A stretch of DNA of 64,000 nt from Bacteriovorax sp037444575 (GTDB lineage: Bacteria > Bdellovibrionota > Bacteriovoracia > Bacteriovoracales > Bacteriovoracaceae): positions 62,001 to 126,000 of the forward strand of contig JBBIME010000006.1 in the NCBI GenBank assembly GCA_037444575.1, written 5' to 3'. This document shows, piece after piece, positions 1 to 7,190 of the stretch. Position numbers and translations under genes: made by a program. Numbering within the stretch: the stretch's first letter is position 1; each line of letters opens with the position of its first letter. Below the pieces are notes generated by a model. The model was given only the letters and a program-made list of their open reading frames with translations. It was not told the DNA's origin and made no database searches.

Positions 1-820
1 TTGCCAATTGAGAAAGAGATTTTAACATGAGCGGATTATGGACCTCATCACGCTGCTGATTTAAAACAGTCTGGATAATGACCAGCTCTCCAACAACGTT
101 ATTGAGCATTTCAACGCGTGCTAAACTTACGCGGATACTGTCGTCTTCAGTATTTCCTTTAGCTGCAGGTGCTGCTTTTTTAGGCTCAGCAGTTGGCGTT
201 GTTTTATCGGCCTCTGGAACTACATGCAAACTTGGCTTTGGAGCTTCTGTTGGGAAGAAAGAGTGAGCTCTCTCTTCTTTTTGTTCACTACTCATCACTT
301 CGCGAGGAGCTTCTAGATCACGCTCAAAACTTTCAAGAAGAGCAATGTCTTCTGCTGAAATTGTATCCGCAGAAGATTCTGGAGCTGGAGCTTCTTCTGT
401 AGCAGGTGCTGCAACTGCTGCTCCTGCTGATAATTCACCTTTAAGTGCAAGCTGAATTTTAGCTATAATCTCTTTTGAATCAAAACGTGAGTTGAGATCC
501 ATGTTTAGCGTTTTGATCATGATACTGACATGATCGTTACACTCTAGAAGAAGTGAAACAACTGCATCAGTAATAGGAACTTGCCCCTCTTTTACTTTTA
601 AAATGAGGTTTTCCATCTCGTGTGTGAACTCGGCCACATCGCCAAATCCAACAGCTCTGGAAGTTCCCTTCAAGTTATGTGCTAATCTAAAAATTTGGTT
701 CATCAAATCAGCATTATTTTTGTCGCCTTCGAGAGCAAGAAATGCTTGCTCAGCATCGTCTAAAAGCTGAATCGCTTCTGCCAAAAAATCTAACTTAACT
801 TCTTTTTCAAATTCATCCAT
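1..820 (-). CDS. cheA: Chemotaxis histidine kinase CheA, N-terminal part (runs off the window)
   Basis: CheA takes signals from chemoreceptors through CheW, autophosphorylates on its Hpt domain and passes phosphate to CheY/CheB. Reading leftwards from ATG at 820 the frame stays open to base 1, giving about 273 residues. Residues 1-105 form an Hpt domain with the phospho-acceptor His48 in the motif LAHNLKGTSRAVGF. An Ala/Pro/Glu-rich linker (about 130-225) follows. From about residue 228 comes the dimerisation domain (DDSIRVSLARVEMLNNVVGELV). The ATPase and CheW-like regulatory domains must lie outside the window. Two chemoreceptors elsewhere in the window are plausible inputs. The family is secure; which of possibly several CheA paralogues this is cannot be told. 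Confidence 0.9.
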   Translation of the reverse strand, partial: MDEFEKEVKLDFLAEAIQLLDDAEQAFLALEGDKNNADLMNQIFRLAHNLKGTSRAVGFGDVAEFTHEMENLILKVKEGQVPITDAVVSLLLECNDHVSIMIKTLNMDLNSRFDSKEIIAKIQLALKGELSAGAAVAAPATEEAPAPESSADTISAEDIALLESFERDLEAPREVMSSEQKEERAHSFFPTEAPKPSLHVVPEADKTTPTAEPKKAAPAAKGNTEDDSIRVSLARVEMLNNVVGELVIIQTVLNQQRDEVHNPLMLKSLSQLA

Positions 821-991
821 ACCCAAAATCCTGACTTATTAAAAGTTTTCGGTCTTTCTGATGAAATCTATCGGTATTTAATTTTTTAAGTTGAAAAAAA
901 ATGAATAATAAATTTAGACAAATTCTAAGCTAACATAGTGATAAATGTGCGGAGAATTAACTGAGTTTTTCGCTCAAGAGCTTCTTTTTTT

Positions 992-1019
992 TTGATTCTT
1001 GCCTAATATCAGATATAAT
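992..1019 (+). promoter_or_regulatory. Sigma-70-type promoter for the aminotransferase
   Basis: TTGATT at 992-997 and a perfect TATAAT at 1014-1019 are separated by 16 bases, and lie about 35 bases before the aminotransferase start. The rest of the 820-1053 interval holds no gene that I can support; it must also carry the cheA promoter on the other strand. Confidence 0.55.
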
Positions 1020-1053
1020 AGCTCTGTTTTTTAAACTAAATTTAGGTAATTTT

Positions 1054-2133
1054 ATGACTCAAGTATATATCGACCCTGCTATCAAATCCGCTATCGACAA
1101 GTTCACATTGCCCGAAAATCTTGGCTTTGGTCAGGTGATGGCACCAGTGATGGCAAGTTGTACATATGAAAATGGTAAATGGGGACAGCTTGATATTATC
1201 CCATACGGACCTATTTCAATGTACCCCAATGCTAAAGTTCTTCATTACGCTCAAGAAATTTTTGAAGGAATGAAGGCCTATAGAACCGGAGGACTTGGAC
1301 CTTTTATTTTCCGTCCCGAAGAAAACCATTTGCGCTTTAATCGTTCAGCTGAACGCATGGCCATGCCCCATATTCCTCTGGAAATTTTTATGAAAGCTTG
1401 TAATGAAGTAACAGCTTATTCAGCTAACTTTGTTCCAAGACGCTCTGGCGAATCTCTTTATCTTCGCCCCTTCATGTTTGCTACAGAAGAAGCACTTGGA
1501 ATTAAGCCTTCTGAAAAATTTCGTTTTATGGTTATTGCTTCTCCATCAGGTTCTTATTTTAGTGCTGAAGGACTTTCAGTTTTAATCGAGCGCCAAGGAG
1601 CTCGAGCATTTCCTGGAGGAACTGGTTTTGCTAAGGCCGGAGGAAATTACGCTGCCAGCTTGCTTTCAGCTATTAGGGCAAAACAATTGGGATTTGTTCA
1701 ATCGCTCTGGCTTGATGGAAAACATAAAAAATATATTGAAGAAATGTCGGGGATGAATTTCATGGCCGTCATAAATGGTGAGCTTCACACCCCTATCCTG
1801 AATGATTCTATTCTCGAGGGAATCACTAGAAAATCGATTATGACTTTGGCCGCTGACGCTGGAATAAAAGTGGTTGAAAGAAAAATGGATATCGAGGAAT
1901 TAATTAGTGACATCAAAGCAGGAATTTGTACTGAAGCCTTCGCCTGTGGAACAGCTGCCATAATCGCTCCAATTAATTATCTCGCTGAAGAAAGTGGAGA
2001 ACGCTTTCCTCTTCTTCACCCAGAAGGAAAGATGTCCTTAAAGCTTCGCGAACTACTTCTGTCAATTCAAGAAGGAAGAGCTCCTGATCACTATAAATGG
2101 GTGACTTTGGTTGAACCTAAAAGCTTTCCTTAA
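1054..2133 (+). CDS. ilvE: Branched-chain amino-acid aminotransferase
   Basis: PLP-dependent fold-type IV transaminase that interconverts Leu/Ile/Val and their 2-keto acids with 2-oxoglutarate/glutamate in the cytosol. The 359-residue length is that of the longer BCAT class (mitochondrial/actinobacterial type). Visible motifs are FEGMKAYR (70-77), RPEENHLRFNRSAERM (87-102), the PLP lysine Lys194 in AKAGGNYAASL, the substrate loop WLDGKHKKYIEEMSGMN (219-235) and LNDSILEGITRKS, which contacts the cofactor phosphate. The start has an AGGT element upstream. It stands alone: divergent from cheA and convergent with the antiporter, 3 bases apart, with no terminator hairpin between them. The other ilv genes are not here. 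Confidence 0.93.
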   Translation: MTQVYIDPAIKSAIDKFTLPENLGFGQVMAPVMASCTYENGKWGQLDIIPYGPISMYPNAKVLHYAQEIFEGMKAYRTGGLGPFIFRPEENHLRFNRSAERMAMPHIPLEIFMKACNEVTAYSANFVPRRSGESLYLRPFMFATEEALGIKPSEKFRFMVIASPSGSYFSAEGLSVLIERQGARAFPGGTGFAKAGGNYAASLLSAIRAKQLGFVQSLWLDGKHKKYIEEMSGMNFMAVINGELHTPILNDSILEGITRKSIMTLAADAGIKVVERKMDIEELISDIKAGICTEAFACGTAAIIAPINYLAEESGERFPLLHPEGKMSLKLRELLLSIQEGRAPDHYKWVTLVEPKSFP

Positions 2134-2136
2134 AAG

Positions 2137-3414
2137 CTAAAAGCTAGGTAAAAATAGCAAACAAATTATTGCTATCGTTGTGGGGATGATTGCCCATAAA
2201 AAAAGTCTCATCGGATTTATTCCATCCGGCCCGAAACTCTCGCGCAAAATTCCAAATCCTGCGGGATTGGGTGCATTTGCGATGACAGTTAAACCACCTC
2301 CAGCAACCGCTCCGGCCACCAAAGCGTATCGAGCTCTCTCTGAAAGTGAAGCCAAGGTTCCTAAGTAAGTAAGGGCCGCATTGTCAGTAATACTTGTAAG
2401 TGCCGTCGCTCCCCAGAATATTGTACTCTCCCCCATTTGAGACAGAAGTGGTTTAAGCCACCAGGCCTGCATTGTTCCTAGAGTTATGAGTCCTCCCAGA
2501 AAAAAAGCAACCATTAAAGATTCTCGTACTTTCAATTTATCTTGATATTTTTCTGTGATCATCATGAATCCAATGAAAGAGAAAAATATTGTGATGAAAA
2601 TAATGACGTGATGGGCATTGTATACAACACTAAAGAGAAAAAATAAATGCACAAAAATTTTCCATCCTTTAGGTATCAGATAATTTTCGGGAAGCTCTTT
2701 TTTTCTTATTGATCCATTGAGATCTTTTCTAAAAAGACGAGTAAATAAAAGAGTTGATACAATAATGGCAATCACTGATTTGTAGCCAAAATGCGTGATC
2801 ATATGAGATGTGCCCCAAGACCACTTATTGGCAACCATTAAAACAGGTGGAGCAGCAAAGTGCGTAAGCGTTCCTCCAATAGAAACATTCACAAATAACA
2901 GAGCAATTGTTGCATATTTAAATTTTAAAGAAACAGACTCATGATAAAAGCTATTTAAAAGAATCATCGCTGTCACTGTCATTGCAGCAGGCTCAGTAAT
3001 AAATGACCCTAAAATTGGACCAATTATCATTGTGGCAATGTAATAAGAAGTGCGTTCTGACAATGGAAGATGGCGAGATATAAATAAAATAATCTTCTCT
3101 GCAAAATGAATCACTGGCCTTGTGGCAGCAATACACATAATCACAAAAACAAAAATAGGCTCGGTAAAATTAAGTGACTCTACATAGGTAACCACTGGGT
3201 GGTGTCCGCTAAGAATAACGGCCATCAAAAGAAACACGATTGACCAGATTCCGAAAACGACTTCGACTTCTGAAAAAAGGTGCCAAAAATTATACCAAAG
3301 AGATTTTTTTTGAAATTTATGAGCGATCCTTTCAAACTTAGTTACAAAAAAAGTATGAAGGATCGCTATAAAAAAAAGAACTGTTGAAATAAGTTCTAAG
3401 GGATTTGGTTTCAT
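2137..3414 (-). CDS. Putative Na+/H+ antiporter (NhaD/ArsB-like ion transporter)
   Basis: Polytopic inner-membrane protein of 425 residues with roughly eleven hydrophobic segments from residue 9 to the C-terminus. Two re-entrant-like stretches are typical of the ion transporter superfamily: GSFITEPAAMTVTAMIL (about 136-152) and GGTLTHFAAPPVLMVA (about 180-195), and a later Asp-containing helix has SITDNAALTYLGTLA. This matches the 'putative Na+/H+ antiporter' family found in Bdellovibrio, Leptospira and Chlamydia-type genomes, so cation/proton exchange is the likely role; the ion is not proven. The ferredoxin gene lies 15 bases upstream, so the two may be co-transcribed. Confidence 0.72.
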   Translation of the reverse strand: MKPNPLELISTVLFFIAILHTFFVTKFERIAHKFQKKSLWYNFWHLFSEVEVVFGIWSIVFLLMAVILSGHHPVVTYVESLNFTEPIFVFVIMCIAATRPVIHFAEKIILFISRHLPLSERTSYYIATMIIGPILGSFITEPAAMTVTAMILLNSFYHESVSLKFKYATIALLFVNVSIGGTLTHFAAPPVLMVANKWSWGTSHMITHFGYKSVIAIIVSTLLFTRLFRKDLNGSIRKKELPENYLIPKGWKIFVHLFFLFSVVYNAHHVIIFITIFFSFIGFMMITEKYQDKLKVRESLMVAFFLGGLITLGTMQAWWLKPLLSQMGESTIFWGATALTSITDNAALTYLGTLASLSERARYALVAGAVAGGGLTVIANAPNPAGFGILRESFGPDGINPMRLFLWAIIPTTIAIICLLFLPSF

Positions 3415-3429
3415 CTCTTAAAAAAAAGA

Positions 3430-3678
3430 TTAACCGTCTTTACCAATTGAAGCCACTGGACAGGCCTCTAGTTGCTCCTCACAAAGAGCGATTTCTTCAG
3501 CAGTCACTGGTTGCTTACCAACGTAAGCGTTACCATCTTCGTCTTCTTTAAAAAATTCAGGTGCTCCTGTGTAACAAACATTACACGCGATACATCCCTC
3601 TCCATTTGGATCATCAGGATCTGTACAGTACCAAGCTCCTGATACATTTAACTTGTGCTTCATTTTTTTATTGGCCAT
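3430..3678 (-). CDS. Ferredoxin, single [4Fe-4S] cluster
   Basis: Small acidic electron carrier of 82 residues. Three clustered cysteines (GCIACNVC) plus a distal Cys-Pro (LEACPVASIG) can ligate one 4Fe-4S cluster; an extra Cys lies in the preceding CTDPDDPNGEGC segment. The start was chosen at ATG 3678 (MANKKMKHK) because GGAGAAG lies 6 bases upstream. A further in-frame ATG at 3693 has no ribosome site and itself forms part of that GGAG. A TATAAT box on the minus strand (3768-3773) gives a leader of about 80 bases. The redox partner is unknown, and no oxidoreductase gene is adjacent. Confidence 0.85.
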   Translation of the reverse strand: MANKKMKHKLNVSGAWYCTDPDDPNGEGCIACNVCYTGAPEFFKEDEDGNAYVGKQPVTAEEIALCEEQLEACPVASIGKDG

Positions 3679-3762
3679 AAAAATCTTCTCCATGAATCAA
3701 TAACGTTTCGCCGTAGTGTATCTAAAAAAATGCGTTCTATGAAGGGAAAATTAGCTTTTGGA

Positions 3763-3791
3763 TTGCAATTATAACTTAGTTTTCTTAGAAT
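3763..3791 (+). promoter_or_regulatory. Promoter for the phosphohexomutase gene
   Basis: TTGCAA (3763-3768) and TAGAAT (3786-3791) are spaced by 17 bases. The minus-strand -10 of the ferredoxin gene (ATTATA at 3768-3773 on the plus strand) overlaps the same DNA, so the divergent promoters interleave and polymerases could not occupy both at once. Confidence 0.5.
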
Positions 3792-3835
3792 TCGACCTGA
3801 GCTAAAAAGCAAATATTTTATAGATAGGATTCATC

Positions 3836-5560
3836 ATGGAAAATTCATCTCTAGAGCGCGCTATCGCTTGGGCAAATAACCCTATTTTTGATCTTAATTC
3901 ACGAAAAGAAATTCAGGATTTAATCGATAAAAAAGATTTTAAAGAAATTGAAGAGCGTTTTTACAAGGATCTCGAATTTGGCACAGGGGGTATCCGAAGT
4001 ATTTTAGGTCAGGGAATAAACCGAATTAACACCTACACTGTTAGAAAAGCGACTCAGGCCCTTTGCATCGAAGTTTTGGCCCAAAAGGTAAAAAATCCTA
4101 GCATCTGTATTTCCTATGACTCTCGCCGCTTCTCTTTTGAATTTGCAAAAACTGCTGCCGAAGTCATGGCCGGAAACGGTATCATTGCTTATATCTATGA
4201 AAGACTCAATCCAGTAGCTATGCTTTCTTATTCTGTTCGCCATCACAAGGCTCAAGCGGGTGTCATGATCACTGCGTCCCACAACCCACCTGAATATAAC
4301 GGCTATAAAGTTTTTTGGTCAGATGGAGCGCAGGTCACTCCTCCGAACGATCAAAACATCATCAATCACTATTATGGGATCACTGATTTTGGATCGATAA
4401 AATTTATTCCTTTTGAAAAAGGATTAACTGAAGGGCTAATTCAATGGGTCGGCAAGGAAGTTGAAGATCTCTACCACAGAGATATTTTATCAACTGCCAT
4501 CAACTATAAACTTTGCCAGGATAATGGAAGTAAATTAAAAATCGTTTATACACCCATTCATGGAGCAGGATTAGTTCCTTGTTCGCGCGCACTTTCTGAA
4601 CTGGGCCTTAGTGACGTTCACATCGTAGCTCAGCAAGCTCAACCGGACGGAAATTTTCCAACGGTTAAAAGTCCAAACCCAGAAAATCCATCGGCCCTAA
4701 AAATGGCAGTGGATCTTATGGAACAAATACATGCTGATATCGTTATGGGTTCTGATCCAGATACAGATCGCTTGGGAGTTGCCATTAAAAGTCGCGGAGA
4801 GATCCATTATCTAACTGGAAATCAAATCGGAATTTTAAAACTTCACTACATTCTCTCTGAATTAAAAAAACAAAATAAACTTTCAAACAATAGCTATTTC
4901 GTAAAAAGTATTGTGACAACTTCTCTTCAGGATGTGATCGCTAAAAAATTCGGAGTAGAAGTTTACAACACACTCACAGGTTTTAAATGGATCTGTGGAA
5001 AGATGAATGAGATTGAAAAAGCTGATCCAGGCAAACAATTTATTTTTGCAACAGAAGAATCATTCGGCTACCTTTCTCACACATTCGCTCGCGATAAAGA
5101 TGGAGTAAGCTCAGTTTCTCTCATGGCCGAAGTGGCCCTTTTCTATAAGCTTCAAGGCATGGATCTTCTAGATGCTCTCGATAAGATTTATGAAGAATAT
5201 GGATTCTCTCATGAATCTCTTCTTTCCTTGGATTATTTTGGAAAAGAAGGGCAAGAAAAAATTTCACGAATCATGACAAACTTTAGGAACATGAAGGATA
5301 ACACCCTTGTTGGCAACCGCATCCAGAATGTTAAAGATTACTCCCTTGGGATTGAAGGTCTTCCTAAGAGTAATGTACTGGGATTTTTCTTTGAAAATGG
5401 CGATCAGTTTTATCTTCGTCCATCTGGAACTGAGCCAAAGATAAAATTCTACATAATGATTCAAGAAAAAAGTGGAACGTTGGTTGAAAGAAAAAATAAG
5501 GCAGTAGAGAAAACTGAAAAGCTTTTGAAATTTATTAAATCAGAAGCTGAAAGAGCATAG
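3836..5560 (+). CDS. Alpha-D-phosphohexomutase (phosphoglucomutase/phosphomannomutase)
   Basis: Converts hexose-1-phosphate and hexose-6-phosphate through a bisphosphate intermediate, feeding glycogen, nucleotide-sugar and envelope synthesis. The 574 residues carry all four domain signatures: the phosphoserine loop TASHNPPEYNGYKVFW with Ser148, the Mg2+ loop GSDPDTDRLG with Asp307/309/311, the sugar-binding TEESFGYLSHTF, and the phosphate-binding RPSGTEPKIKFY near the C-terminus. Length and the extended N-terminus (FGTGGIRSILGQGINRIN) fit the Bacillus PgcA/eukaryotic PGM2 branch better than enterobacterial Pgm. queC follows after 8 bases and is probably co-transcribed. Substrate preference (glucose or mannose) cannot be read from the sequence. 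Confidence 0.92.
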   Translation: MENSSLERAIAWANNPIFDLNSRKEIQDLIDKKDFKEIEERFYKDLEFGTGGIRSILGQGINRINTYTVRKATQALCIEVLAQKVKNPSICISYDSRRFSFEFAKTAAEVMAGNGIIAYIYERLNPVAMLSYSVRHHKAQAGVMITASHNPPEYNGYKVFWSDGAQVTPPNDQNIINHYYGITDFGSIKFIPFEKGLTEGLIQWVGKEVEDLYHRDILSTAINYKLCQDNGSKLKIVYTPIHGAGLVPCSRALSELGLSDVHIVAQQAQPDGNFPTVKSPNPENPSALKMAVDLMEQIHADIVMGSDPDTDRLGVAIKSRGEIHYLTGNQIGILKLHYILSELKKQNKLSNNSYFVKSIVTTSLQDVIAKKFGVEVYNTLTGFKWICGKMNEIEKADPGKQFIFATEESFGYLSHTFARDKDGVSSVSLMAEVALFYKLQGMDLLDALDKIYEEYGFSHESLLSLDYFGKEGQEKISRIMTNFRNMKDNTLVGNRIQNVKDYSLGIEGLPKSNVLGFFFENGDQFYLRPSGTEPKIKFYIMIQEKSGTLVERKNKAVEKTEKLLKFIKSEAERA

Positions 5561-5568
5561 TTGGGAAC

Positions 5569-6264
5569 ATGAAAAGTAAAGAATTAGCAGTTTGTTTAGT
5601 AAGCGGTGGAATGGATTCATTAGTCACTGCGGCCATTGCAAATACAAAGCATGAGCGTCTGGCGTTTCTTCATTTAAATTACGGGCAAAAAACTGAAAAA
5701 CGGGAATTAGAAAGTTTTAAAAAGATTGCTGCGTTTTACAACGTTCCCCTCTCTCATCAAAAAATTATCGATGTTAGTTTTTTAAAACAAATTGGTGGAT
5801 CATCTCTGACTGATGATTCTATTGATGTAAAAAAATATAAAGGGGAATCAAAAGAAATTCCTGATTCCTATGTACCATTTAGAAACACCCACATCATCTC
5901 TATGGCCGTTTCATGGGCTGAAATTATAGGTGCCAAAAAGATTTATATCGGAGCAGTTTATGAAGACTCTTCCGGGTATCCTGACTGCAGACCCTCTTAT
6001 TATGAGGCGATGAATGCCCTTATTAAGCAAGGGACTAAAAATGGGGATATCGAGGTTGTAACCCCTGTTATCCACCTTAAAAAAGAAGAAATTGTTCAGA
6101 AGGCCCTGGATCTTAAAGCACCACTGGAATTTAGCTGGTCTTGCTATGAAAGAAACGATAAGGCCTGTGGTGTATGTGATTCTTGCGCCTTACGCTTAAG
6201 AGGTTTTCAAAAAGCTGGGGTAGAAGACCCGATTGAGTACCTAGAGAGACCAACTTATCTATAG
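5569..6264 (+). CDS. queC: 7-cyano-7-deazaguanine (preQ0) synthase
   Basis: ATP-dependent enzyme that turns 7-carboxy-7-deazaguanine plus ammonia into preQ0, the committed precursor of queuosine in tRNA. The PP-loop SGGMDSLVTAA is at residues 13-23, and four zinc-binding cysteines lie in the C-terminal segment (SCYERNDKACGVCDSC). At 231 residues it is full length. GGGAAC just before the ATG is the ribosome site. The partners queD, queE and queF are not in the window, and there is no recognisable preQ1 riboswitch before the pgm-queC pair. Confidence 0.95.
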   Translation: MKSKELAVCLVSGGMDSLVTAAIANTKHERLAFLHLNYGQKTEKRELESFKKIAAFYNVPLSHQKIIDVSFLKQIGGSSLTDDSIDVKKYKGESKEIPDSYVPFRNTHIISMAVSWAEIIGAKKIYIGAVYEDSSGYPDCRPSYYEAMNALIKQGTKNGDIEVVTPVIHLKKEEIVQKALDLKAPLEFSWSCYERNDKACGVCDSCALRLRGFQKAGVEDPIEYLERPTYL

Positions 6265-6345
6265 ACTTCTATAAATTTTACAATGCCCTCCTCAAAATGG
6301 TAGAGCATGCTATCCTACTTTTAATTTTACAATTAGGAGACTCTT

Positions 6346-6621
6346 ATGAGTTTTAAATCAATAATGGCCGCAAGCTTAGTTCTAGTTTCACTGGGAGCAC
6401 AGGCAAGACCTCCAGTTCCACCGTCTGCAATTATTCAAGATATTAGATCGCTCTCCCTATCAGATTGTACAACCAATGAAGGCGGCATTGCTGTTTCAGA
6501 CCTTAGAGACAATGATTCGATAAAATTTGTCCTCCAGGTAAAAAGAAGCACCAAAACTGGCATCCTTAGTGTGATCCAAGATGGTAAAATTATTGAGAAT
6601 TTTGAAGTAACCTGTAAGTAA
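6346..6621 (+). CDS. Small exported protein, function unknown
   Basis: 91 residues. Residues 1-20 are a classic signal peptide ending in AQA, leaving a mature protein of about 70 residues with two cysteines (positions near 40 and 90) that could form a disulphide in the periplasm. AGGAG lies 7 bases before the ATG. I recognise no family. The leader carries the 11-base direct repeat AATTTTACAAT at 6274-6284 and 6323-6333. It is the first of three consecutive exported proteins; the next begins 47 bases on. Confidence 0.7.
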   Translation: MSFKSIMAASLVLVSLGAQARPPVPPSAIIQDIRSLSLSDCTTNEGGIAVSDLRDNDSIKFVLQVKRSTKTGILSVIQDGKIIENFEVTCK

Positions 6622-6668
6622 GCTATACTCTCTTAAAGTCGGGGATTTTAATTTCCGATAAATAGGAT

Positions 6669-7190
6669 ATGAGTAAGCTTAAGGTTGTCTTTCCTTCTCT
6701 ATTAATTCTATGTATTAGCTCTTCTTTTGCATTAGAGAAGACTGCGCATCGCCCGAGTTTAAAACTTTCTAACTCAGTTGAAATTTCCTGGCCCAAAAAT
6801 CTTAAAATCTCATCAGAGTTCTTACCCTCTTTTTCTGCCTTTTCATTAAGCGGAGAAAAGGGTGGAAAGAAATTTACAGGATGGATTAGTCATAAAATTC
6901 CAGATGTATTGGCCAACCAAACAAGTGTTGAGAGAATTTGGAAAGAGAATCAAGAAAACGCTAAAAAAAATGGCGAAGTCAAATCTAATGATCTTGGATG
7001 TAAGGAAGTAGATAAATTTATTTTTAAGTGTGAGCGTGAAGCCGAAATTAAAGCTGGAGAATTTATTGTCGACTCACTCTATTGGAATGAAAAGAAAGAC
7101 ATCGTCTTTATTCGAGCAAATTCCTTAGTAAGCGCTAAAGACGCTCGAGAAATTTTCGAGCTGTTTAAGGTTAAGTGGGGACATAAATAA
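6669..7190 (+). CDS. Exported protein, function unknown
   Basis: 173 residues with a signal peptide at 1-21 (ending SSSFA). The mature part is mixed alpha/beta, lysine-rich and carries one nearby Cys pair (LGCKEVDKFIFKCER). The fold cannot be named. Its stop codon overlaps the start of the 731-residue gene (TAATG), so translation is coupled and the two products probably work together. The ribosome site is weak (AGGAT directly before ATG), and a small TCGG/CCGA hairpin lies just upstream. Confidence 0.7.
   Translation: MSKLKVVFPSLLILCISSSFALEKTAHRPSLKLSNSVEISWPKNLKISSEFLPSFSAFSLSGEKGGKKFTGWISHKIPDVLANQTSVERIWKENQENAKKNGEVKSNDLGCKEVDKFIFKCEREAEIKAGEFIVDSLYWNEKKDIVFIRANSLVSAKDAREIFELFKVKWGHK

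Noticed and set aside
78..402. Two short plus-strand open frames
   Set aside because: They lie antisense to the clear Hpt/linker coding of cheA, have no ribosome site and no protein-like pattern.
5569..6345. preQ1 riboswitch near queC
   Set aside because: queC follows the phosphohexomutase by 8 bases, leaving no room, and no preQ1 aptamer pattern precedes that gene.
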